Positions 1 to 5,700 of a stretch of 5,700 nt of DNA are shown here, piece by piece (the first letter of the stretch is position 1; each line of letters starts with the position of its first letter). The stretch is from NCBI GenBank assembly GCA_017959135.1, contig JAGDBH010000272.1, forward strand, positions 1 through 5,700, read 5' to 3'. The DNA comes from Succinivibrio sp. (GTDB lineage Bacteria > Pseudomonadota > Gammaproteobacteria > Enterobacterales > Succinivibrionaceae). The translations under genes and the position numbers were made by a program. Below the pieces are notes generated by a model. That model saw nothing but the letters and a program-made list of their open reading frames with translations, had not been told where the DNA came from and did no database searches.

Positions 1-890
1 AGTAATTTTACCTTACGAATAATATCACGCCACTGTTCTGCACTGACTCTTCCTGCTGCAAGGTCTTTTCCAGACACTCTTCCAAAAGATGAAATCAGAC
101 GCATTGCAATTTCATTTGCAGGCATTTCAAGAGAAAACACCAGAGCAGGCCTGTGTTCATCAACATTCATTGCAATGTTGGAAACAATGTTCATTGCAAA
201 GGAAGTTTTACCGACACCTGGACGTGCTGCAATAATATTGAAAGTACCTGGTCTAAATCCCTGAGTAATCTCATCAAGTTCAGTGAAGCCTGATGCTACA
301 CCATTCATTTTCTTGCCGAGATCAACGTCATCATGGATCTTCTTGATAAGGTTGAGGGCAACTGTTGTCATAGGAACAGGACCTTCATCAACAGCAGTAT
401 TTGACTCGGCAAGTTTAAAAATCAGACCCTGAGCCTCATCGTAGATCTCATCCACGGTAAGACCATTAGGGCTATAACAGATTTTTTCGATATGCTCTGA
501 AACTTTGATCAGACGACGACGTCTTGAAGTATCTCGGATGATCTTCGCATATTCAGTAACAGCTGCACTAGGACCGGTTAATTCGGTAAGACCTGCAATA
601 TAAACCATTCCACCTGCATCTGAAAGTTTACCTTTTCTCTCTAATTCCGCGCAGAGAACAGTGACATTAAAATCATCAGAGGTAGCAGCTCTTGAAAGAA
701 TTTCCTCGTATACAACCTGATTTTTTGAACTAGAAAATTCAGAAACCTCAAGCATACCAACAGTTTCACGAACTTTTTCAAGTAATGAGCCGTCCAAAAT
801 GATTGAGCCAAGAAAATTGTGCTCTGCCTCAATATTTTTAGGAGGTTCCTTGTATACAGAAAGCTCGTCCTGAGAGTTATTCTTTGCCAT
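1..890 (-). CDS. dnaB: Replicative DNA helicase DnaB, N-terminal 296 codons (runs off the window)
   Basis: DnaB is the hexameric 5'-3' helicase that unwinds DNA at the replication fork and recruits primase. The visible protein begins MAKNNSQDELSVYKEPPKNI. Residues about 17-125 form the N-terminal helical domain (EAEHNFLGSIILDG at its start, then ERKGKLSDAGGMVYIAGL). A linker follows to about 170, then the RecA-like motor domain. The Walker A stretch is ARPGVGKT with Lys228 and Thr229, and FSLEMP carries the probable catalytic Glu255. The frame is open to the window edge at position 1, so roughly the last 170 residues, including Walker B and the arginine finger, lie outside. The ATG at 890 is chosen because the DnaB N-terminus aligns there and GGA lies 6 nt upstream; this ribosome site is weak. 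It lies downstream of the tRNA genes on the same strand, unlike E. coli, where dnaB is elsewhere on the chromosome. Confidence 0.96.
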   Translation of the reverse strand, partial: MAKNNSQDELSVYKEPPKNIEAEHNFLGSIILDGSLLEKVRETVGMLEVSEFSSSKNQVVYEEILSRAATSDDFNVTVLCAELERKGKLSDAGGMVYIAGLTELTGPSAAVTEYAKIIRDTSRRRRLIKVSEHIEKICYSPNGLTVDEIYDEAQGLIFKLAESNTAVDEGPVPMTTVALNLIKKIHDDVDLGKKMNGVASGFTELDEITQGFRPGTFNIIAARPGVGKTSFAMNIVSNIAMNVDEHRPALVFSLEMPANEIAMRLISSFGRVSGKDLAAGRVSAEQWRDIIRKVKL

Positions 891-1009
891 TACAATTCCA
901 ATTTTAAATTGAATATATTAGATATAAGATATGTTTTCTACTGATCGAATATTTTAAGGCAAAATTAAAAACAGTTGGAAACTTTATTTGGAAAATGAGA
1001 AAGAGGAAG
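891..1009 (-). promoter_or_regulatory. dnaB leader region with weak candidate promoter and possible tRNA-Arg terminator
   Basis: This A+T-rich spacer separates tRNA-Arg from dnaB. The best promoter candidate is TTCGAT (944-949) and TATATC (921-926), 17 bp apart, which would start transcription near 914. Both hexamers are poor, so the call is tentative. At 973-983 a small stem, AGTT-TCC-AACT on the minus strand, is followed by GTTTTTAATTTT. It is the only terminator-like element after tRNA-Arg, and its 4-bp stem is weak. Readthrough from the tRNA into dnaB therefore cannot be excluded. I see no gene here. Confidence 0.25.
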
Positions 1010-1086
1010 TGGCGCACTTGAAGGGATTCGAACCCCTGACCGATCGGTTCGTAGCCGATTACTCTATCCAGCTGAGCTACAAGTGC
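1010..1086 (-). tRNA. tRNA-Arg (anticodon ACG)
   Basis: This is a 77-nt cloverleaf with an encoded CCA end. The acceptor stem is GCACTTG paired with CAAGTGC, the discriminator is G73 and CCA occupies 1012-1010. The D arm reads AGCTCAGCTGGATAGAGT. The anticodon stem ATCGG/CCGAT holds the loop CTACGAA, giving anticodon ACG, whose A34 is normally converted to inosine by TadA so that it reads CGU, CGC and CGA. The T loop is TTCGAAT. The core closely resembles E. coli tRNA-Arg(ACG), which has A73 where this one has G73; arginyl-tRNA synthetase is known to accept either. It follows tRNA-Ser(GCT), as in the E. coli serV-argV cluster, but only one Arg copy is present here. Confidence 0.97.
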
Positions 1087-1113
1087 AACCAAAAGTGTTA
1101 CTTACGTCGCAAA

Positions 1114-1141
1114 ATTATATCACCAGATTTTGATTTTGCAA
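1114..1141 (-). promoter_or_regulatory. Promoter of tRNA-Arg(ACG), extended -10 type
   Basis: The -10 box is a perfect TATAAT (1114-1119) preceded by TG plus one base, the extended -10 signature. The -35 candidate is TTGCAA (1136-1141) with a 16-bp spacer. Transcription would start near 1107, about 20 nt before the mature tRNA. The bases after the -10 (TTTGCGACG) include a G+C-rich discriminator, as at stable-RNA promoters under stringent control; that regulation is inferred. The promoter suggests tRNA-Arg need not depend on readthrough from tRNA-Ser. No convincing terminator lies between the two tRNAs. Confidence 0.75.
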
Positions 1142-1177
1142 GAAGAAATTTATTTCTTTTTTTAAACCTAATCTGAG

Positions 1178-1272
1178 TGGCGGATAGAGAGGGATTCGAA
1201 CCCTCGATACAACCTTTATAGTCGTATGCTCCCTTAGCAGGGGAGTACCTTCAGCCTCTCGGTCATCTATCC
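1178..1272 (-). tRNA. tRNA-Ser (anticodon GCT)
   Basis: This is a 95-nt class II tRNA with an encoded CCA end. The acceptor stem is GGATAGA paired with TCTATCC, with discriminator G73 and CCA at 1180-1178. The anticodon stem CTCCC/GGGAG closes the loop CTGCTAA, giving anticodon GCT, which decodes AGC and AGU. A long variable arm (about CATACGACTATAAAGGTTGT) and the loop TTCGAAT follow. The long variable arm and G73 are seryl-tRNA identity features. Its place just after csrA and before tRNA-Arg(ACG) corresponds to serV in E. coli. Confidence 0.97.
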
Positions 1273-1292
1273 GCTGAAATTAAGCGAGACAT

Positions 1293-1321
1293 AGTATCTG
1301 ATTTTTGACTATCAATGTCAA
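1293..1321 (-). promoter_or_regulatory. Promoter of tRNA-Ser(GCT)
   Basis: A consensus -35 box, TTGACA (1316-1321), and a -10 box, GATACT (1293-1298; 4 of 6 matches to TATAAT), are separated by the ideal 17 bp. The predicted start is near 1286, about 14 nt upstream of the mature tRNA 5' end. An alternative -10, TACTAT, would need a 19-bp spacer and is less likely. The -35 box lies inside a large inverted repeat listed separately. Confidence 0.7.
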
Positions 1322-1352
1322 GAGTTTTTTTACGGCTCTAGGCATTGATAGT
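1308..1352 (-). repeat. Inverted repeat between csrA and tRNA-Ser, overlapping the tRNA promoter -35 box
   Basis: A perfect 10-bp inverted repeat, ACTATCAATG (1308-1317) and CATTGATAGT (1343-1352), encloses a second complementary pair, AGAG (1321-1324) and CTCT (1336-1339). A G-C and a G-U pair join the two, with one A-A mismatch. As RNA from csrA this would fold into a hairpin of about 16 pairs. It could serve as the csrA 3' end, but no U tract follows the outer stem on the minus strand (CAAAAATC follows), so it is not a standard intrinsic terminator. It might instead be a processing site or a protein-binding palindrome. The right part contains the TTGACA of the tRNA-Ser promoter. Confidence 0.55.
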
Positions 1353-1363
1353 ACTTAAGTGGC

Positions 1364-1537
1364 TTATTTATGGCTTTTATCTGGAGTATTTTCTTTTTGA
1401 GAAACACGCTTGATTTCAACCTCCTTTGGAGCCTCAATTCCAAGACGTACTTTCCCAGATTTTACTTCCAGAATATTAATAGTAATACCACTACTAAGTA
1501 CGAGCTTTTCTCCTGCTTTTTGTGATACTACTAACAT
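1364..1537 (-). CDS. csrA: Carbon storage regulator CsrA (57 aa)
   Basis: CsrA is a small dimeric RNA-binding protein that binds GGA motifs, often over ribosome sites, and represses or stabilises mRNAs of carbon metabolism, motility and biofilm genes. The protein starts MLVVSQKAGEKLVL, continues KVRLGIEAPKEVEIKR, and ends in a short hydrophilic tail. The central APKEV motif and Arg44, the key RNA-contacting residue, are kept. Position 6, Arg in E. coli CsrA and part of the first RNA-binding strand, is Gln here. Length is close to the family norm (E. coli 61). The ATG at 1537 is 6 nt downstream of the alaS stop, and the nearest purine-rich stretch (AGAGAG) is 13 nt away inside the alaS end. 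Translation is therefore probably coupled to alaS. E. coli, by contrast, has a long alaS-csrA gap with several promoters. Too short for many ORF callers, but homology and synteny are clear. Confidence 0.93.
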   Translation of the reverse strand: MLVVSQKAGEKLVLSSGITINILEVKSGKVRLGIEAPKEVEIKRVSQKENTPDKSHK

Positions 1538-1543
1538 GTTAGA

Positions 1544-4177
1544 CTAAATTCTCTCTGAAACAATGTGTTCAACTGAGGATAAAGCCTTATCCAGGCCTTC
1601 TGGATTTGTACCACCAGCCTGAGCCATATCAGGACGACCGCCGCCCTTACCACCTACATATGCAGCAACTTCCTTAATAAGATCTCCAGCTTTAATCTTG
1701 GAGATTAGATCCTTAGAAACAGCTGCAATTAAACTTACCTTACCATCCTCTGATACAGAACCTAAAACGATAATGTAAGTCTGCATTCTGCATTTTAGAT
1801 TATCAATGGCAACTCTAAGTTCCTTAGCACCATAGTTATCAATCTTAGAGCAGATTACAGGAACGCCCTTAACATCATGAGCTTTCTCAACAAGAGAGGC
1901 ACTCTCTAGAGCAACAATTTTCTCTTTCAGAATCTCGTTTTCCTTTTCTAAAGATTTTGCATGCTCAAGCATCTGTTCTGCCTTATCAGCAATATTTGAG
2001 CTTCCACCAACCTTTAGAAGTGATCTTGCGGCGCCAACCTCAGCAAATACCTCATCAAGATATTCAACAGCTGACTTACCAACCAGAGCCTCGATACGAC
2101 GGATTCCTGAAGCGATTGACTCATCAGAAAGAAGAACAAAGGCACCAAGGTCGCCTGTCATTGCAGTATGGGTACCACCACAAAGTTCCTTGGAGAAATC
2201 GCCCATTGATACTACACGGACATTCTCTTCGTATTTTTCATCGAATAGAGCAATAGCACCGGACTTCTTAGCAGAATCAAGATCCATACACTCAGTCTTA
2301 ACAGGAATGTTAGCCTGAATCTGTTCATTAACAAGATCTGCTACAGCCTTACGCTCAGCAAGTGTAAGAGGTTTTGAGTGTGAGTAGTCAAAACGCAGAC
2401 GATCATTTGCCACGTATGAACCCTTCTGAGCAACACTCTCACCAACAACAATTCTTAAAGCAGAATCTAGAAGATGAGTTGCAGAGTGGTGACGTGCAAT
2501 ATCAGCACGGTTAACAGCATCAACCTTTGCCTGAACAGCTGCATTCTTATCGAACTGACCAATATCAACACGGCCGATATGAATGGTTGCTTTAGCAACA
2601 TGCTTAGTGTCTTCAACAATAAAGCGAGAATTTTCACCAATTGTGATAATGCCCTTATCGCCTACCTGACCACCCATTTCACCGTAGAAAGGAGTCTTAT
2701 CAAGAACAATTACAGCATTCTCATCAGTTGAAATGGAATCAACTTCCTGTCCATCTTTAAAGATATGAGTAATCTTAGACTCTGATTCAAGGCCATCATA
2801 GCCAGTGAATATGGTGTTCTCAGTAATCTTTAATTCCTTGTTGTAATCGATACCGAAGGTTGAAGCTGACTTTGCTCTGGCCTTCTGCTCAGCCATACAC
2901 TTGTCAAAACCATCCATATCAACAACATAACCACGGTCTCTTACAACATCATTGGTTAAATCTGCAGGGAAACCATATGTATCATATAGTTTGAATGCAA
3001 CATCACCAGGAACAGTCTTGCTGTCACCAAGCTTGGTTAACTCGTTTTCTAAAAGAGCCAGACCACGATCTAGAGTATTTAGGAACTGCTCTTCTTCCTT
3101 CTTTAAGGTTCTCTCAATCAGAGCCTGCTGAGCAACTAGCTCAGGGTAAGCCTTACCCATTAACTCAACAAGTTTTGAAACAATCTTATAGAAGAATACT
3201 TCCTTAGCACCTAACAGACGTCCATGACGAACAGCTCTACGAATAATACGACGTAGAACATAGCCACGACCTTCATTTGATGGAAGAACACCATCAGCGA
3301 TCAGGAATGAACATGAACGAATATGATCTGCAATAACTCTTAGAGATTTATCTGTTAAATCACTTACGCCTAAGATAGAAGCTACAGTCTTTTCAAGTTC
3401 AACAAATAAATCAATTTCATAATTTGAGTGAACGCCCTGCAGAACAGCTGCAATACGCTCTAGTCCCAAACCATTATCAATCATTGGCTTTGCAAGCTTT
3501 TCAAAAGTACCGTCAATCTTGCGGTTATACTGCATGAACACAATATTCCAGATTTCAATGAATCTGTCACCGTCTTCATCAGGAGATCCTGGAGGGCCAC
3601 CCTGAACATCTTCACCATGATCATAGAAAATTTCTGAACATGGACCGCATGGACCGGTATCGCCCATCTGCCAGAAGTTGTCTGACTCATATAGTCCGCC
3701 CTTATTGTCGCCAATGCGAACAATCTTATTCTCTGGAATGCCGACTATATCTTTCCAAATGTTATATGCTTCGTCATCCTTATCATATACAGTTACCATC
3801 AGAGACTCTTTTGGCAGCTTGTAAACTTCGGTTAACAAAGTCCATGCAAAGGTAATTGCTTCTTTCTTAAAGTAATCGCCAAAGCTGAAATTACCCAGCA
3901 TTTCAAAAAAGGTGTGGTGACGTGCGGTATATCCGACATTGTCTAAGTCGTTCTGTTTGCCGCCTGCACGTACGCATTTCTGTGCGGTAGTAGCACGAAC
4001 GTAATCGCGCTTCTCTTTACCTAGGTATATATCCTTGAACTGATTCATACCTGCGTTGGTGAATAGCAAGGTAGGATCATTGTATGGAACAAGTGAACTA
4101 GAACGAACAATTGTATGTCCGTGCTCTTCAAAGAATTTCAAATACGCATCACGTATTTGATCAGTTGTCATGTACAT
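1544..4177 (-). CDS. alaS: Alanine--tRNA ligase AlaS (877 aa, complete)
   Basis: This cytoplasmic class II synthetase charges tRNA-Ala and clears mischarged Ser or Gly. Length equals the usual gammaproteobacterial form (E. coli 876). The catalytic domain covers about 1-240, with [20 protein letters not shown] (26-45), the class II stretch [15 protein letters not shown] (89-103), [12 protein letters not shown], and motif 3 [10 protein letters not shown] from residue 236. A tRNA-recognition helical domain follows, including ADHIRSC and [16 protein letters not shown]. The editing domain has the complete zinc set: His564 and His568 in HSATH, Cys666 and His670 in CGGTH. A charged helical, probably coiled-coil stretch (about 728-762) leads to the C-Ala domain with [16 protein letters not shown] (841-856). 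The ATG at 4177 is preferred because AGGA lies 10 nt upstream; a second ATG two codons in (4171) would be 16 nt from it. No interruption or missing catalytic residue is seen. Confidence 0.98.
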   Translation of the reverse strand: MYMTTDQIRDAYLKFFEEHGHTIVRSSSLVPYNDPTLLFTNAGMNQFKDIYLGKEKRDYVRATTAQKCVRAGGKQNDLDNVGYTARHHTFFEMLGNFSFGDYFKKEAITFAWTLLTEVYKLPKESLMVTVYDKDDEAYNIWKDIVGIPENKIVRIGDNKGGLYESDNFWQMGDTGPCGPCSEIFYDHGEDVQGGPPGSPDEDGDRFIEIWNIVFMQYNRKIDGTFEKLAKPMIDNGLGLERIAAVLQGVHSNYEIDLFVELEKTVASILGVSDLTDKSLRVIADHIRSCSFLIADGVLPSNEGRGYVLRRIIRRAVRHGRLLGAKEVFFYKIVSKLVELMGKAYPELVAQQALIERTLKKEEEQFLNTLDRGLALLENELTKLGDSKTVPGDVAFKLYDTYGFPADLTNDVVRDRGYVVDMDGFDKCMAEQKARAKSASTFGIDYNKELKITENTIFTGYDGLESESKITHIFKDGQEVDSISTDENAVIVLDKTPFYGEMGGQVGDKGIITIGENSRFIVEDTKHVAKATIHIGRVDIGQFDKNAAVQAKVDAVNRADIARHHSATHLLDSALRIVVGESVAQKGSYVANDRLRFDYSHSKPLTLAERKAVADLVNEQIQANIPVKTECMDLDSAKKSGAIALFDEKYEENVRVVSMGDFSKELCGGTHTAMTGDLGAFVLLSDESIASGIRRIEALVGKSAVEYLDEVFAEVGAARSLLKVGGSSNIADKAEQMLEHAKSLEKENEILKEKIVALESASLVEKAHDVKGVPVICSKIDNYGAKELRVAIDNLKCRMQTYIIVLGSVSEDGKVSLIAAVSKDLISKIKAGDLIKEVAAYVGGKGGGRPDMAQAGGTNPEGLDKALSSVEHIVSERI

Positions 4178-4198
4178 TTATTTTGGATCCTAAAAATA
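4178..4198 (-). promoter_or_regulatory. alaS ribosome binding site within a possible small hairpin
   Basis: AGGA (4188-4191) is the Shine-Dalgarno sequence, 10 nt before the ATG. It sits in the 8-nt loop of a potential 6-bp A/U-only stem, TATTTT (4193-4198) with AAAATA (4179-4184). The ribosome site is well supported. The hairpin is thermodynamically weak and may not form. Confidence 0.5.
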
Positions 4199-4223
4199 TA
4201 ATTTCAAACAGAGATGAATTATA
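4197..4223 (-). promoter_or_regulatory. alaS promoter -10 box and flanking inverted repeat (candidate operator)
   Basis: A perfect TATAAT (4218-4223) predicts a start near 4211 and a 34-nt leader. No good -35 hexamer is seen 16-18 bp upstream (the region reads TGCGATCT), so the promoter may need an activator or be weak. The -10 box is one arm of a perfect 7-bp inverted repeat, TATAATT (4197-4203) and AATTATA (4217-4223), with a 13-bp spacer centred on the predicted start. E. coli AlaRS has been reported to repress its own gene by binding a palindrome flanking the alaS start. This repeat is placed the same way, but both arms are pure A/T and could arise by chance. The rest of the recX-alaS spacer (4224-4308) shows no clear terminator and no gene. 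Confidence 0.55.
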
Positions 4224-4308
4224 CATGGTTTTGAGGCACAGATCGCATCACTTTATAGATTAGGAGGTAAAAATTAGTCAGATTAAGGAAGGATATTTTA
4301 TTTTTTCT

Positions 4309-4800
4309 TTAAAATTCAAAAGATGAACCAAGGTACTCTTCCAAAGCTTCAATACATACAGAATTAGAAAATCCCCTTCTTGATAGACTTGCAAGAATTT
4401 TCTGTTTATCCTCGTATGAAACTGTATCAGAATTAGATATTTTCTTTGAAAGAAAAGTAATTGCGACCGCTTTCCAGTCTGTTTCCATGACCAGACTATC
4501 GTATAAAGAAGATGTTATTCCCTTCTTTTTGGCTTCAATAACGAATTTTAAGGGACCATAATTCTGGCTGATAATATGACGGTGAAGCATTTCAATATAT
4601 CTTTTTTCTGAAAGCCAGTCATTTTCAACACATTTCTTTACTGCTGATTTAGCTGCATCTGCCGTATATTTTAGACAAAGCTTCTGATAAAGCTCCAGTT
4701 TTGAATACTCTCTGCGCGATAGAAAACGCAACGCCGCATTGGTTGCCAATGCAGCGTCAGATTCCTTTGCTTTCTTTTTTAAAAAAGAAGAGTTATTCAC
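4309..4800 (-). CDS. recX: Regulatory protein RecX (163 aa, GTG start)
   Basis: RecX binds RecA filaments and limits their extension, curbing recombinase and coprotease activity. The protein is made of short three-helix RecX repeats. The first contains ALRFLSRREYSKLELYQKL. The second contains the family hallmark DWLSEKRYIEMLHRHI followed by YGPLKFVIEAKKKGI. The third contains DKQKILASLSRRGFSNSVCIEALEE. Length matches E. coli RecX (166). No ATG occurs before the second repeat, so the GTG at 4800 is taken as the start; AGGA overlapping the recA stop codon lies 11 nt upstream. Only 13 nt separate it from recA, with no terminator between them, so it should be co-transcribed and perhaps translationally coupled with recA, and any SOS control would come from the recA promoter outside the window. 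If recA is really broken, this gene has lost its main target, although its own frame is intact. Confidence 0.93.
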   Translation of the reverse strand: MNNSSFLKKKAKESDAALATNAALRFLSRREYSKLELYQKLCLKYTADAAKSAVKKCVENDWLSEKRYIEMLHRHIISQNYGPLKFVIEAKKKGITSSLYDSLVMETDWKAVAITFLSKKISNSDTVSYEDKQKILASLSRRGFSNSVCIEALEEYLGSSFEF

Positions 4801-4813
4801 AATAGTAGTTATC

Positions 4814-5700
4814 CTACAGATCTTCAGGAATTGGAGTAATCAGATCTTCTTCTGAAACCTCATCATCCAGAGCATCCATTGCAGAAGGCTGCTCTTCAGC
4901 ACCGATTGAAGCTGTATCACCGTAGTCATTATTATTCTTGTAGAACTCTCTGATCTTTGCTTCAATTTCATCTGCAACCTGAGGATTCTCATCAAGGTAT
5001 TTCATGCAGTTGACCTTACCCTGACCAATCTTTGCGCCATTGTATGAGAACCAGGCTCCAGTCTTATTGATAATCTTGGCATTAACACCTAAATCAATAA
5101 GTTCTCCGTTCTTGGCAATTCCGTAATTGAACAGGATCTGGAATACAGCGGTCTTGAATGGAGGGGCAACCTTATTCTTTACAACCTTAACCTTTGTCTC
5201 ATTACCGATTGCTTCTTCCTTATCCTTGAGTACATTTGATTTTCTGATATCAAGTCTTACTGAAGCATAATATTTAAGAGCATTACCGCCGGTTGTTGTT
5301 TCTGGATTTCCAAACATTACACCGATCTTCATTCTCAGCTGGTTAATAAATACAACCATGCAGTTAGCCTGCTTTACAATACCAGTCAGCTTTCTTAAAG
5401 CCTGAGACATCAGACGTGCCTGAAGGCCTACATGGTTATCGCCCATTTCACCTTCAATTTCTGCCTTTGGAACTAGCGCTGCAACAGAATCGATAACAAC
5501 AACATCAACACCGCCGGAACGAACTAGAGTCTCACAGATCTCCAGAGCCTGTTCACCAGTATCAGGCTGGGAAATAAACACAGCTTAACCCTTTACACCA
5601 AGTCTCTTTGCATAAATTGGATCTAAAGCATGTTCAGCATCGATAAATGCACAGACCTTGCATTTCTTCTGAGCCTGAGCTATCATTTCCAGGGTTAAAG
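4814..5700 (-). pseudogene. recA: Recombinase RecA, 5'-partial in the window, with an in-frame TAA
   Basis: RecA forms ATP-dependent filaments on single-stranded DNA, catalyses strand exchange and triggers LexA cleavage. The visible reading frame starts at the residue equivalent to E. coli Leu75, just after the Walker A lysine, which is outside the window. The first 37 codons read [13 protein letters not shown], then [20 protein letters not shown], including the catalytic Glu (E. coli E96). A TAA follows at 5585-5587, then [17 protein letters not shown] continues in the same frame to the natural TAG at 4814. Downstream, the Walker B-region [10 protein letters not shown], loop L1 ([16 protein letters not shown]), loop L2 ([17 protein letters not shown]), [12 protein letters not shown] and the acidic C-terminal tail are all conserved, with no second lesion. 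The longest open part, from GTG at 5581, would give 255 aa lacking Walker A and E96. The gene looks functional apart from one codon, so a sequencing or assembly error is a serious alternative to true inactivation. Confidence 0.85.
5579..5594 (-). other. Nonsense codon in recA with a reinitiation-like site
   Basis: On the minus strand the order is AAAGGG (5589-5594), TAA (5585-5587), GCT, then GTG (5579-5581). The TAA takes the place of the residue matching E. coli Asp112, just before the conserved SQPDTGEQ. One G-to-T change from GAA, an acidic codon suited to this position, would explain it. The Shine-Dalgarno-like AAAGGG is 7 nt from GTG, so a terminating ribosome could in principle restart there. 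These bases also encode conserved Val-Lys-Gly positions, so the resemblance may be accidental. Confidence 0.6.

Noticed and set aside
641..832. 63-codon minus-strand open frame within dnaB
   Set aside because: It is out of frame with the clear DnaB homology and has no independent support.
1141..1164. Terminator-like AAGAAAT/ATTTCTT followed by T run on the plus strand
   Set aside because: The stem is nearly all A/T with a 2-nt loop, and there is no plus-strand gene to terminate. On the minus strand it lacks a trailing U tract.
904..1176. Short open frames on both strands overlapping tRNA-Arg
   Set aside because: Their sequence is largely the tRNA gene and its spacers; peptides such as VAQLDRVIGYEPIGQGFESLQV are typical tRNA mistranslations.
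1539..1547. TTAGTCTAA palindrome over the alaS stop and csrA start
   Set aside because: It has 4-bp arms with a 1-nt centre, so it cannot fold as RNA, and it is short enough to occur by chance.
1957..3855. Plus-strand open frames inside alaS (1957-2256, 2474-2731, 2995-3207, 3640-3855)
   Set aside because: They are antisense shadows of a strongly conserved coding frame, with low-complexity or nonsensical proteins and no ribosome sites of note.
5585..5587. Reassignment or programmed readthrough of UAA
   Set aside because: csrA and recX both end naturally at TAA, and dnaB and alaS have no internal TAA. Selenocysteine and pyrrolysine use UGA and UAG, so genome-wide recoding is not supported.
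5560..5620. Frameshift as the cause of the recA interruption
   Set aside because: The same frame carries RecA homology on both sides, with equal spacing to E. coli, so no base has been gained or lost.

Overview
All recognisable features lie on the minus strand. Read in transcription order (high to low coordinate) they are recA (partial, interrupted), recX, alaS, csrA, tRNA-Ser(GCT), tRNA-Arg(ACG) and dnaB (partial). The order recA-recX-alaS-csrA-tRNA-Ser-tRNA-Arg matches the arrangement I know from Escherichia coli and other gammaproteobacteria, and the AlaS, RecX and RecA proteins read as gammaproteobacterial. The A+T-rich sequence, the diverged CsrA and dnaB directly after the tRNAs point to a non-enteric gammaproteobacterium. 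A gut or rumen Succinivibrionaceae-type organism is my best guess, but that is inference only.

Positions 1-890 hold the first 296 codons of the replicative helicase gene dnaB, ending just after the Walker A and FSLEMP motifs. Positions 891-1363 hold two tRNA genes, each with its own sigma-70-type promoter, and short spacers. Positions 1364-1537 hold csrA, a global post-transcriptional regulator, only 6 nt after the alaS stop codon. Positions 1544-4177 hold a complete alaS, preceded at 4178-4308 by a leader with a perfect TATAAT box and an inverted repeat around the predicted transcription start. Positions 4309-4800 hold recX (GTG start), 13 nt after the recA stop.

The most notable observation is in recA (4814-5700). 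The reading frame is conserved across the whole visible part, but one codon, at 5585-5587, is TAA. It corresponds to Asp112 of E. coli RecA. The break is a substitution-type nonsense codon, not a frameshift. A GTG two codons later is preceded by a Shine-Dalgarno-like AAAGGG. Whether this is a sequencing error, a real inactivation or a split gene cannot be decided from the window. No mobile element, CRISPR array or plus-strand gene was found.
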